Shown here piece by piece: positions 1 to 5,448 of a DNA stretch of 5,448 nucleotides (positions are counted from its first letter, which is position 1; each line of letters begins with the position of its first letter). The notes beneath the pieces were generated by a model, which did not search any database, was not told the origin of the DNA, and saw only the letters and a program-made list of their open reading frames with translations. This DNA is from Polaromonas sp. YR568 (lineage in GTDB: Bacteria; Pseudomonadota; Gammaproteobacteria; Burkholderiales; Burkholderiaceae): assembly GCA_945871335.1 (NCBI GenBank), contig CAMBWM010000168.1, positions 1 to 5,448 on the forward strand. Reading direction: 5' to 3'. The position numbers were made by a program, and so were the translations under genes.

Positions 1-738
1 GAGCGAAGCGCGCGTGTGCAGGAGTCGTTGGCGCTGGTGGGCTTGGCTCAGTCCGGTCATTTGCATCCGCACCAGCTCTCGGGCGGGCAGCAGCAGCGTG
101 TGGCGCTGGCCAGGGCGCTGGCGCCCAAGCCCCGGCTGCTGTTGCTCGACGAGCCCTTTTCCAACCTGGATGTGGACTTGCGCGAACGCCTGGCCCATGA
201 AGTGCGCGGCATCCTGAAGGCCGCGGGCGCTACCGCGCTGTTTGTCACACACGACCAGCTGGAGGCTTTTGCCATCGGCGACCGCATTGGCGTGATGCAC
301 GAAGGCCGGCTGCAGCAATGGGACGAAGCCTACGCGCTGTACCACCGGCCGGCCACGCGTTTCGTCGCTGAATTCATCGGCCACGGCGTTTTTGCGCATG
401 CGCAGATTTCGATGCGCGAGTCGCAGGTGGTGGTTTCTACCGCGCTGGGCGATCTCAAGGACATGGAAGAGTGCCCCCTGCCCGGCGCCTATGCGGACGG
501 CTTGTGCGACGTACTGCTGCGCGCCGATGACATCGTGCACGACGACGACTCACCCGTGAAAGCACAAATTTTGCGCAAGTCCTTTCGGGGCTCTGAATTT
601 TTGTACACCCTGCGCCTGCAAAGCGGCGAAACCGTCATGGCGCACGTGCCCTCTCACCACGACCACGCCCTGGGCGAATGGATAGGCATACGCGCCCTGG
701 TTGATCACGTGGTGACATTTCCCCGGCTGGTGCCCTGA
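1..738 (+). CDS. ABC transporter ATP-binding protein, FbpC/PotA-like, C-terminal part (5' truncated by window)
   Basis: This is the ATPase subunit of an importer, which hydrolyses ATP at the inner face of the cytoplasmic membrane to drive solute uptake. The frame is open from base 1, so the true start and the Walker A loop lie upstream; the GTG at 16 is only an internal codon. Of the 245 residues visible, the signature LSGGQQQR is at about 26-33, Walker B (LLLLDEP) at about 46-52 followed by the D-loop SNLD, and the switch histidine (VTHDQ) at about 84. The last 100 or so residues look like a TOBE-type regulatory domain (VLLRADDI). The core resembles iron(III)/FbpC and spermidine/PotA ATPases; the substrate cannot be settled because the permease and binding-protein genes are not in view. 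It ends at TGA 736-738, converging on ribH. ABC ATPase is near certain; the iron assignment is moderate. Confidence 0.9.
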   Translation, partial: ERSARVQESLALVGLAQSGHLHPHQLSGGQQQRVALARALAPKPRLLLLDEPFSNLDVDLRERLAHEVRGILKAAGATALFVTHDQLEAFAIGDRIGVMHEGRLQQWDEAYALYHRPATRFVAEFIGHGVFAHAQISMRESQVVVSTALGDLKDMEECPLPGAYADGLCDVLLRADDIVHDDDSPVKAQILRKSFRGSEFLYTLRLQSGETVMAHVPSHHDHALGEWIGIRALVDHVVTFPRLVP

Positions 739-761
739 CTGACGAGCGGGAAACGGGGGCA

Positions 762-788
762 TGGATCCCCGCATGCGCGAGGATGACG
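762..788. repeat. short palindromic interspersed repeat (HAGIH-type)
   Basis: Bases 765-772 (ATCCCCGC) pair with 777-784 (GCGAGGAT) as an 8-bp stem with one G-U pair and a four-base loop. On the minus strand the element reads GTCATCC...GGGGATCC and would translate as VILAHAGIH, a phrase I recall from spurious proteins over short dispersed repeats in many proteobacterial genomes. It lies 23 bases after the ABC ATPase stop and directly abuts the serine-hydrolase remnant. There is no T-run after the stem, so it is not a classical terminator, though the hairpin could protect 3' ends. That it is dispersed is inferred from recall; only one copy is in the window. Confidence 0.55.
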
Positions 789-940
789 ATCAAGGGCATG
801 TCTGCCAGCGCGCGCGAAAACTCCTGGCTGCTGCGCTCGCGCAAACCGAGTTCGGCCTGCGCATACATGCGCTGCACCGGCGCGCTGCCCGTGATCTCAT
901 ACGTCAGGCCCGACGTGTGACACAGCAATCCTGCACCGCG
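789..940 (-). pseudogene. remnant of a beta-lactamase-family (class C-like) serine hydrolase
   Basis: Read on the minus strand, about 50 codons contain LLCHTSGLTYE (around 896-928), then SAPVQRMYAQAELG and SRALADMPL. This matches, from memory, the internal block of beta-lactamase-fold serine hydrolases (form LLxHTSGLTY...PVxxxY...LPL), the cytoplasmic or secreted esterase/transpeptidase-like family. The fragment has no start of its own. The nucleophile motif SxxK, expected upstream, is gone, and so is the YxN-type motif expected after the LPL block; similarity stops at the palindromic repeat near 788. Upstream it fades by about 940, just before the ribH stop codon. It is therefore a dead internal piece of a roughly 400-residue gene, flanked by ribH and the repeat. 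The family call is based on motif recall, not on a search. Confidence 0.6.
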
Positions 941-953
941 CTTGAGCGATAGG

Positions 954-1466
954 CTAAGGCGCCTCGGGAAGATCAGCCAAGGAATCCAATGTGTTGAGAC
1001 ATGCTTGGGCCACCTCGACGCCTTTCTTAACGAAGTGAGCCTTGAAGAATGCTTGATGTTCCTCGTGCTCATGAAAATCTCTAGGCGTCAGAACTGCTGA
1101 GAAAGTTGGTATGTCGGTGTCCAACTGCACTCGCATTAGTCCGTCGATAACTGCTGAGGCGACGAATTCATGCCTGTAAATGCCGCCGTTCACAACAAGT
1201 CCGCATGCAATGATGGCGTCGTACCTGCCGGTGCGTGCTAGGCGCATTGCGTAAAGCGGAATCTCAAAGGCGCCTGGTACTTGATGAAGTTCCAAGCATT
1301 CTGGCGGGCGCCCTTGGCGATCAAACTCTTGCTGGATGGCGTGTGTGCCGGAAGAAACTATTTCCTGATGCCAGGACGCAGCTATAACTGCCACTTTAAG
1401 AGGTCTTAATTCCGCCGATATGGCTGATGGCAAGAGAACGGGGTCAAGTTGTGAGGACTGATTCAT
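954..1466 (-). CDS. ribH: 6,7-dimethyl-8-ribityllumazine synthase, RibH2 type
   Basis: It condenses 5-amino-6-ribitylamino-uracil with 3,4-dihydroxy-2-butanone 4-phosphate to give 6,7-dimethyl-8-ribityllumazine, the penultimate step of riboflavin synthesis, in the cytoplasm. From the ATG at 1466 the product is 170 residues. Visible blocks are SWHQEI (31-36, the aromatic substrate-stacking position), VPGAFEIP (63-70), GGIYRHEFVA (94-103) with the likely catalytic His99, LTPRDFHEHEEH (126-137) and HFVKKG (144-149). The GGIYRHEF and TPxxFHExxEH blocks mark the RibH2 class (Brucella/Mesorhizobium-like, decameric) rather than the housekeeping icosahedral RibH. An in-frame TTG at 1493 would add nine residues, but the ATG has a ribosome binding site and gives a RibH2-like MNQS N-terminus. 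The gene is alone, follows an FMN riboswitch, and is poor in GC (about 49% over four counted 60-base blocks) beside 63-68% in its neighbours, which suggests separate ancestry. No other rib gene is in view. Confidence 0.93.
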   Translation of the reverse strand: MNQSSQLDPVLLPSAISAELRPLKVAVIAASWHQEIVSSGTHAIQQEFDRQGRPPECLELHQVPGAFEIPLYAMRLARTGRYDAIIACGLVVNGGIYRHEFVASAVIDGLMRVQLDTDIPTFSAVLTPRDFHEHEEHQAFFKAHFVKKGVEVAQACLNTLDSLADLPEAP

Positions 1467-1546
1467 GGGTGCTCGCCAAATGAGTTGCGACAAGAATCAG
1501 GGCGAACGCATCCGAGGTGCGCACATTGCATATGCACACCTTTGCA
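1467..1546 (-). promoter_or_regulatory. leader between FMN aptamer and ribH: probable expression platform
   Basis: Two structures are visible on the minus strand. The first is a 9-bp hairpin at 1515-1541: AGGTGTGCA pairs with TGCGCACCT with one G-U pair around a nine-base loop. It is not followed by a T-run, so it is not an intrinsic terminator. The second is GTTCGCC (1507-1501), which can pair over seven bases with GGCGAGC (1477-1471) and cover the ribH ribosome binding site. This fits translational control by sequestering, the usual mode for FMN riboswitches in proteobacteria. I did not identify an anti-sequester, and which fold forms with FMN bound is inference. Confidence 0.5.
1472..1477 (-). 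promoter_or_regulatory. ribosome binding site of ribH
   Basis: On the minus strand GGCGAG lies five bases before the ATG at 1466. It is a weak Shine-Dalgarno match, but it is the best one near either candidate start and favours the ATG over the upstream TTG at 1493. The site is complementary to bases 1501-1507, so it can be masked by the leader. Confidence 0.5.
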
Positions 1547-1703
1547 AGCGGTCTCTTTCATCCGGACTGTGACCGTCGGCTCTGGCATCGCACCAGATCT
1601 GCTGACCCGGACACCTGCAAGGGCTTGTATCCGGCGCTCGCGGGCTCCTGGGATTGCTCACAGATACCGCCGGTGGGGAATCTCACCCCGCCCTGAAAAC
1701 GCT
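1547..1703 (-). promoter_or_regulatory. FMN riboswitch (RFN element) upstream of ribH
   Basis: The minus strand carries the conserved RFN blocks in order: AGGGCGGGGTGAGATTCCCC followed by ACCGGCGGT (1694-1666), AGCCCGCGAGC (1646-1636), CAGATCTGGTG followed by GCCAGAGCCGACGGT (1601-1572) and AGTCCGGATG (1568-1559). Closing stem P1 is AGCGTTTTC (1703-1695) with GAGACCGCT (1555-1547), nine positions with one mismatch and one G-U pair. A variable arm, CCGGATAC (1634-1627) with GTGTCCGG (1614-1607), forms 8 bp. FMN binding is expected to reduce synthesis of the downstream lumazine synthase. The element starts 27 bases after the plsC stop and ends about 80 bases before the ribH start, so ribH is its only target here. 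Confidence 0.97.
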
Positions 1704-1730
1704 ACCAGCATAAACACTGGATTAATAAGT
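1704..1730 (-). promoter_or_regulatory. AT-rich spacer before the riboswitch, possible ribH promoter
   Basis: The 27 bases between the plsC stop and P1 are AT-rich compared with the flanking genes and contain TATTAA and TATGCT, each four of six matches to a sigma-70 -10 box. No convincing -35 box stands at 16-18 bases, and starting from TATGCT would cut into P1. No terminator hairpin is present, so the riboswitch might be transcribed from here, from plsC, or from both. This is weak evidence. Confidence 0.25.
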
Positions 1731-2513
1731 TTAGCGTACTGAGCGGGGCGACTTTGCGACTACCTTGGGTGCTCGCAGGCTTTCAATTTCACGCTGCAGG
1801 TCGACAGCCCAGGTGCGGCGGTCCCGGCCCTGGGCCAGTGAGGGGCTGCCGACGGTGACTTCGGCCATCAGGGCGCGTGCGGTGAGCGTGCGCCAGAGCG
1901 AGGCAACCAGGGTGTCGTCGTCAACGAAACGCGGCGCCATGCTGAGCTGACCGCTGTGCCGGTCCACAAAACGCAGCGCCATCGGCTGCACCGGCACGTT
2001 GGCGCTGATGGCGGCCTGAATCAAGTTGGGATGAAATTGTTTGAGCGTCAGGCCGTCACCCGTGGTGCCTTCGGGAAATACCGCCAGCACCTGGCCTTCC
2101 TGCAAATGCGCCACCATGTGATGAACCACGCGGTGCGCATCGCGCCGTGACGCACGCTCAATGAACAAGGTGCCCGCACCTGTGGCCAGCGTGCCAACCA
2201 GCGGCCAGCGCTGCACTTCAGACTTAGAGACAAAACGGCAATAGCCGGTTGAGTGCATGACCAAGATGTCTAACCAGGAGATATGGTTGGCCACCAGCAG
2301 CACCGGCCCCTTGGCCAGCGGCTCGCCCTGCACCACCAGTTCAATGCCACTGATGTGCAGCATCCGGCGCGCCCAGTCCTGCACATGCAGACCGCGTTCA
2401 TGCGCAGACAGCTTATGGAAATGCCGGCGTATGGTGACAAAGCCCGCAACAATGTGCCAGAGCGCTCGCGTCAACCTGTAGCTAACCCGCAGCAGCCTCA
2501 CCGCCGGGTCCAC
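1731..2513 (-). CDS. plsC: 1-acyl-sn-glycerol-3-phosphate acyltransferase (PlsC family)
   Basis: It transfers an acyl group to lysophosphatidic acid to form phosphatidic acid at the inner membrane, an early step of phospholipid synthesis. The 260-residue product has the acyltransferase motif NHISWLD (76-82, catalytic pair His77 and Asp82), motif II around GTLFIER (114-120) and motif III FPEGTT (146-151), in the correct order and at family-typical length. A hydrophobic stretch at about 17-29 may anchor it to the membrane. The start is GTG at 2513; no ATG, GTG or TTG occurs in frame between it and the preceding gene's stop, and the ribosome binding site is poor. It follows pyrC' by 36 bases, in the same reading frame, so it is probably the last gene of the pyr transcript. 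Specificity within the family (for example lyso-ornithine lipid or other acyl acceptors) cannot be excluded. Confidence 0.9.
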   Translation of the reverse strand: MDPAVRLLRVSYRLTRALWHIVAGFVTIRRHFHKLSAHERGLHVQDWARRMLHISGIELVVQGEPLAKGPVLLVANHISWLDILVMHSTGYCRFVSKSEVQRWPLVGTLATGAGTLFIERASRRDAHRVVHHMVAHLQEGQVLAVFPEGTTGDGLTLKQFHPNLIQAAISANVPVQPMALRFVDRHSGQLSMAPRFVDDDTLVASLWRTLTARALMAEVTVGSPSLAQGRDRRTWAVDLQREIESLRAPKVVAKSPRSVR

Positions 2514-2549
2514 CTGTTGAAGCTCAGTACAAGCCTGTGCAGTGACGCT

Positions 2550-3845
2550 TCAAGCCGCTTCATAAGCCAGCTGGCCGCCCACCACCGTCCAGCGCACACG
2601 CACCGGCAGCTCATAGCCCGAAAACGGTGTGTGCTTGCCCTGGCTGCGCAAGGCCGAGGGCTCCACCGTCCACGCCTGGTTCGGGTTGAACACACACACA
2701 TCGGCCACACCGCCCTTGAGCAGCTGACCCGCGCTCGCTTGCAGCGTGCCCAGCGATGAGCCCAGCACACGGGCCGGCTCGCTGGTCAGCACAGCCAGCG
2801 CACGCAGCAGGCCCGCACCACTGTCATCGCCCCATTTACAGGCCAGCCCCAGGAGCAGCTCCAGCCCGGTGGCACCGGGTTCGGCCTCGGCAAAGGGCAG
2901 CGTCTTGGCGTCTTCATCGACCGGCGAATGGTCGGACACCAGCGCGTCCACCGTGCCGTCAAGCAGGCCCTGGCGCAGCGCATCGCGGTCGCGTTGCTGG
3001 CGCAGCGGCGGGTCCAGCCGCATGCGGCTGTCAAAGTAACCAATGTCGGTGTCGGTCAGGTGCAGGCTGTTGATGCTGACATCGCAGCTGACATGCAGCC
3101 CTTCTGCCTTGGCACGCGCCACCAGCGCCAGCCCGGCGGCACTTGAGATGCGGCACAAATGAACCCGAGCGCCAGTAGCACGCACCAGCTCAAAGATGGT
3201 GTGCAGGGCAATGGTTTCAGCCGCCACCGGCACACCGGGCAATCCCAGCCGCGTGGCCAGCGCACCGCTGGCGGCAACGCCCTTGCCCAGGTGCATGTCT
3301 TGCGGACGCAACCACACCGTAAAACCAAAACTAGCAGCGTATTGCAGCGCGCGCTGTAAAACCTGGGTGTCTTCCAGCGGAACTTCCGCCTGGCTGAAAC
3401 CGACACAGCCGGCTTCGGTGAGTTGTGACATTTCAGTCAGCGCGGTGCCGCGCAGACCGCGCGTCAGCGCCCCGAGCGGAAAGACGCGCGACTTATGCAG
3501 TTTTTCGGCGCGGAACTTGAGCATCTCGACCAAGCCCGGCTCGTCCAGCACCGGGTCGGTGTCGGGCGGGCAAACCAAGCTGGTGACACCACCTGCTACA
3601 GCAGCAGCCAGCTCGCTCTCGAGCATGCCTTCGTGTTCATGGCCGGGCTCGCGCAGACGCACCGACAAATCGATCAGCCCGGGCGCGACCACGCAGCCGC
3701 TGGCATCCATGGTTTTGTTAGGCACAAAGTCAGCCGGCACAGCGCCGATGCTGACAATGCGGCCGGCAGCAATCGCGAGGTCAGCGACCTGGTCAAACCC
3801 ACTGGCGGGGTTGATGACACGGCCGTTTTTGATGAGGATTTTCAT
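2550..3845 (-). CDS. pyrC': dihydroorotase-like protein without metal ligands (PyrC'/PyrX, aspartate carbamoyltransferase partner)
   Basis: The 431-residue product has the amidohydrolase layout of dihydroorotase: N-terminal strand domain (MKILIKNGRVINP), barrel, and the C-terminal return of the strand domain (GGVADVCVFNP at 378-388). The zinc-binding residues are replaced. The usual DxHxHxREPG reads D59-L-S-V-R63-L-R-E-P-G; the FSDDG block reads FSQAE (150-154); the barrel histidine of the HxE block is replaced (WLRPQD, 178-183); the C-H-V-S histidine is Arg232; the TPHH block reads SINS (257-260). Only the late aspartate (SDHSP, Asp305) remains. It is therefore unlikely to hydrolyse dihydroorotate. 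By analogy with pseudomonad PyrC', it probably assembles with PyrB into the aspartate carbamoyltransferase holoenzyme. Automated annotation would call it dihydroorotase. The ATG at 3845 follows an AT-rich leader without a clear Shine-Dalgarno sequence. A functional pyrC should exist elsewhere in the genome. Confidence 0.9.
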   Translation of the reverse strand: MKILIKNGRVINPASGFDQVADLAIAAGRIVSIGAVPADFVPNKTMDASGCVVAPGLIDLSVRLREPGHEHEGMLESELAAAVAGGVTSLVCPPDTDPVLDEPGLVEMLKFRAEKLHKSRVFPLGALTRGLRGTALTEMSQLTEAGCVGFSQAEVPLEDTQVLQRALQYAASFGFTVWLRPQDMHLGKGVAASGALATRLGLPGVPVAAETIALHTIFELVRATGARVHLCRISSAAGLALVARAKAEGLHVSCDVSINSLHLTDTDIGYFDSRMRLDPPLRQQRDRDALRQGLLDGTVDALVSDHSPVDEDAKTLPFAEAEPGATGLELLLGLACKWGDDSGAGLLRALAVLTSEPARVLGSSLGTLQASAGQLLKGGVADVCVFNPNQAWTVEPSALRSQGKHTPFSGYELPVRVRWTVVGGQLAYEAA

Positions 3846-3920
3846 TTTTTCAGACGTGAAAATAAAAAGTTAATTCAGGCAGACTCAGAACGCAAGCGCA
3901 CACGTCCCCGGCCAGTCAGG

Positions 3921-4008
3921 GCCGCGGAACCGGCTTCGCCGGGCCGCAGGCGCAGCGGCCCCCTCGGGGGGCAGCGAACCACGCGCAGCGGAGAGCGTGG
4001 GGGCCACA
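3921..4008. repeat. GC-rich multi-hairpin interspersed repeat in the pyrB-pyrC' gap
   Basis: The 164-base gap between pyrB and pyrC' is mostly filled by three consecutive hairpins: 3924-3947 (GCGG/CCGC outside CCGGC/GCCGG, TTC loop), 3958-3972 (six G-C pairs, three-base loop) and 3979-4000 (CCACGC/GCGTGG). GGCCCCC at 3957-3963 can also pair with GGGGGCC at 3999-4005. The sequence resembles, from memory, a noncoding repeat scattered through Comamonadaceae genomes. There is no T-run, so it is not a standard terminator, but such stems may stabilise the upstream pyrB message or lower expression of pyrC'. The rest of the gap (3846-3880) is AT-rich leader of pyrC' with no convincing promoter. Confidence 0.65.
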
Positions 4009-4009
4009 C

Positions 4010-4972
4010 TCATGGTTCATTTCCAGCGACGATGCTCATCACGGCCATGCGCACCGCGATGCCAAAGGTGACTTGCGGCAAGATGACACTTTGCGTGCCG
4101 TCGACCACCGCCGAGTCGATCTCGACGCCGCGGTTGATCGGCCCGGGGTGCATGACGATGGCGTCCGGTTTGGCCAGTTGGAGTTTTTCAGTCGTCAAGC
4201 CAAAGCTCTTGAAGTACTCCTGGCTGCTGGGCAGCAGGGCGCCCGACATGCGTTCGTTTTGCAGGCGCAGCGTGATGATGACATCCGCTCCGCGAATGCC
4301 TTCTTCGAGCGTGTGACACACGCGCACGCCCATTTGCGCCATGTCCGAGGGCACCAGCGTCTTGGGGCCGACCACGCGAACCTCGGCGCAGCCCAGCGTG
4401 GTGAGTGCGTGAATGTCCGAGCGCGCTACCCGCGAATGCAGCACGTCACCGACGATGGCCACGGTCAGGTTGCTGAAGTCTTTCTTGTAGTGGCGGATGG
4501 TATACATGTCGAGCAGGCCCTGGGTCGGGTGCGCGTGGCGGCCGTCACCGGCATTGATGACATGCACATGCGGCGCCACATGCTGAGCGATCAGGTAAGG
4601 CGCGCCCGACTCGCTGTGGCGCACCACAAACATGTCGGCAGCCATGGCGCTGAGGTTGGCGATGGTGTCGAGCAGCGACTCGCCCTTGGAGGCCGAGGAG
4701 CGGGCGATGTCCAAGTTGATGACATCGGCAGACAGGCGCGTGGCGGCAATCTCAAAGGTGGTGCGGGTGCGGGTGGAGTTTTCAAAAAACAGGTTGAACA
4801 CGCTCTTGCCGCGCAGCAGTGGCACTTTTTTGACTTCGCGATCGCTCACACTGACAAAGTTGGCAGCGGTGTCCAGAATCTGCGTCAGCGTGGCCTTGGG
4901 CAGGCCTTCGGTGGAGAGCAAATGGATCAGCTCGCCGTGCTTGTTGAGTTGGGGGTTTCGTCGGTACAACAC
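4010..4972 (-). CDS. pyrB: aspartate carbamoyltransferase, catalytic subunit
   Basis: It joins carbamoyl phosphate and L-aspartate to give N-carbamoyl-aspartate, the committed step of pyrimidine synthesis, in the cytoplasm. The 320-residue product keeps all expected active-site blocks: [13 protein letters not shown] (62-74) with Ser66-Thr67-Arg68-Thr69, SASKGES (93-99) with Lys96 for the neighbouring subunit's site, VVRHS with Arg118, HAHPTQ (146-151) with His148 and Gln151, Arg181 in the SRVARSD segment, LRLQNER with Arg236, and HPGP (275-278). The start is GTG at 4972, two bases after the pyrR stop and six bases after a strong GGAAGG site; length and N-terminus match the family. The tight spacing implies translation coupled to pyrR. 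No pyrI regulatory-chain gene is present, and the next gene is a pseudo-dihydroorotase, as in pseudomonad-type (class A) enzymes. It is intact. Confidence 0.97.
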   Translation of the reverse strand: MLYRRNPQLNKHGELIHLLSTEGLPKATLTQILDTAANFVSVSDREVKKVPLLRGKSVFNLFFENSTRTRTTFEIAATRLSADVINLDIARSSASKGESLLDTIANLSAMAADMFVVRHSESGAPYLIAQHVAPHVHVINAGDGRHAHPTQGLLDMYTIRHYKKDFSNLTVAIVGDVLHSRVARSDIHALTTLGCAEVRVVGPKTLVPSDMAQMGVRVCHTLEEGIRGADVIITLRLQNERMSGALLPSSQEYFKSFGLTTEKLQLAKPDAIVMHPGPINRGVEIDSAVVDGTQSVILPQVTFGIAVRMAVMSIVAGNEP

Positions 4973-4974
4973 GC

Positions 4975-5448
4975 TTAGCCTTCCTGAACTTGAAAACTGA
5001 ACTGGCCGGCCTCAGAGCGGGCCAGTTGCAGCGACTGCGTGGCCGGCAAGGCCATGCGCGCCATCGCCAGATCGGCTTGCACCGGCAACTCGCGCCCGCC
5101 ACGGTCCACCAGCACCGCCAGCTTGACGCTGGCCGGACGGCCGTAGTCAAACAGTTCGTTGAGCACGGCGCGGATGGTGCGGCCGGTGTAGAGCACATCG
5201 TCGAGCACGATCAGGTGCGCACCGTTCACTTCGAAAGGCAGCTGGGTGGCGCCGCTGGCGGCCAGGCCACGGCTGGAAAAATCGTCGCGGTGCATGGCCG
5301 AAGACAACACGCCAATCTCATCGCTCAAGCCCAGGTCTTTTTGAAGCCGTTCGGCCAGCCAGGCGCCTCCTGAAGCCACACCCACCAGGCGGGGCGGCTT
5401 GGGCGATGCAGCGATCAGCTGCTCCATGCTGCGCAAAAGCTCGAGGTA
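4975..5448 (-). CDS. pyrR: PyrR family uracil phosphoribosyltransferase / pyr regulator (5' end outside window)
   Basis: PyrR proteins convert uracil and PRPP to UMP, and in Gram-positive bacteria also bind pyr mRNA to control attenuation; an RNA role in this lineage is not established by the sequence. The visible 157 residues contain a type I phosphoribosyltransferase fold: [15 protein letters not shown] (about 21-35), SSAMHRDDF (49-57) in the place of the family's YRDD segment, and the PRPP-binding loop [14 protein letters not shown] (81-94), then [13 protein letters not shown]. The frame stays open to the window edge (it begins YLELLRSM), so the true start lies just beyond 5448; the TTG at 5436 and ATG at 5427 are internal. 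The full length is likely about 165-175 residues. It is the first visible gene of the pyr cluster, ending two bases before pyrB. I see no sign of damage. Confidence 0.93.
   Translation of the reverse strand, partial: YLELLRSMEQLIAASPKPPRLVGVASGGAWLAERLQKDLGLSDEIGVLSSAMHRDDFSSRGLAASGATQLPFEVNGAHLIVLDDVLYTGRTIRAVLNELFDYGRPASVKLAVLVDRGGRELPVQADLAMARMALPATQSLQLARSEAGQFSFQVQEG
4979..4984 (-). promoter_or_regulatory. ribosome binding site of pyrB inside pyrR
   Basis: GGAAGG on the minus strand lies within the last codons of pyrR, six bases before the GTG at 4972. It supports this GTG, rather than a later codon, as the pyrB start, and it fits coupled translation of pyrR and pyrB. Confidence 0.75.

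Noticed and set aside
739..953. An intrinsic terminator between the convergent ABC ATPase and ribH genes.
   Set aside because: The palindrome at 765-784 and other GC-rich inverted segments have no T-run on either side, so no classical terminator can be supported.
1467..1493. An upstream TTG start for ribH at 1493, adding MSQLIWRAP.
   Set aside because: The ATG at 1466 has a spaced ribosome binding site, and the extension would put that site inside the coding region.
3846..3900. A sigma-70 promoter for pyrC' in the AT-rich leader (TTGCGT, 17 bases, TAACTT).
   Set aside because: Only three of six bases match at each box; base composition alone is not enough to call a promoter.
3885..4013. A 42-codon ORF on the minus strand starting [12 protein letters not shown], with ATG overlapping the pyrB stop (ATGA).
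   Set aside because: It is a translation of the GC-rich hairpin repeat and has no ribosome binding site of its own beyond pyrB coding sequence; the overlap is probably chance.
3495..4316. Long plus-strand open frames opposite pyrC' and pyrB, such as 3495-4316 and 4073-4978.
   Set aside because: They are antisense shadows of high-GC genes with well-conserved motifs on the minus strand, and their translations show no recognisable domain.

Overview
The window looks like chromosomal DNA of a betaproteobacterium, most likely Burkholderiales and probably Comamonadaceae (Rhodoferax/Polaromonas-like). This rests on the gene order pyrR-pyrB-pyrC'-plsC, on proteins of the betaproteobacterial type as I remember them, on high-GC coding DNA (63-68% in the 60-base blocks I counted by hand), and on a GC-rich hairpin repeat of a kind I associate with that family. 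No database search was possible.

Layout. Bases 1-738 (+) hold the 3' part of an ABC-transporter ATPase gene of the iron(III)/polyamine (FbpC/PotA-like) class. It converges on the minus-strand genes that fill the rest. Bases 739-953 hold no intact gene: a short palindromic repeat (762-788) abuts a decayed internal fragment of a beta-lactamase-family serine hydrolase (about 789-940, minus). Bases 954-1466 (-) encode a RibH2-type lumazine synthase, preceded by a clear FMN riboswitch (1547-1703) and a leader that can fold over the ribosome binding site. From 5448 down to 1731 (-) runs a pyrimidine cluster: pyrR (5' end outside the window), pyrB, a dihydroorotase-like gene that has lost the metal-binding residues (pyrC'/pyrX type), and a PlsC-type acyltransferase gene. 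An interspersed GC-rich multi-hairpin repeat sits between pyrB and pyrC'.

How the genes work together. PyrB makes carbamoyl-aspartate, the committed step of pyrimidine synthesis. The pseudo-dihydroorotase probably serves as a structural partner of PyrB, as in pseudomonads. PyrR belongs to the uracil phosphoribosyltransferase/regulator family. PlsC makes phosphatidic acid for membrane lipids and is likely just co-transcribed. RibH2 acts in riboflavin synthesis under FMN control, but only 27 bases separate plsC from its riboswitch and I see no terminator there, so pyr transcripts may run into it.

I found no wholly new system. The points most worth a second look are the metal-less dihydroorotase, the riboswitch expression platform with a possible Shine-Dalgarno sequestering stem, the low-GC ribH2 cassette beside a gene remnant, and the repeat inside the pyr operon.
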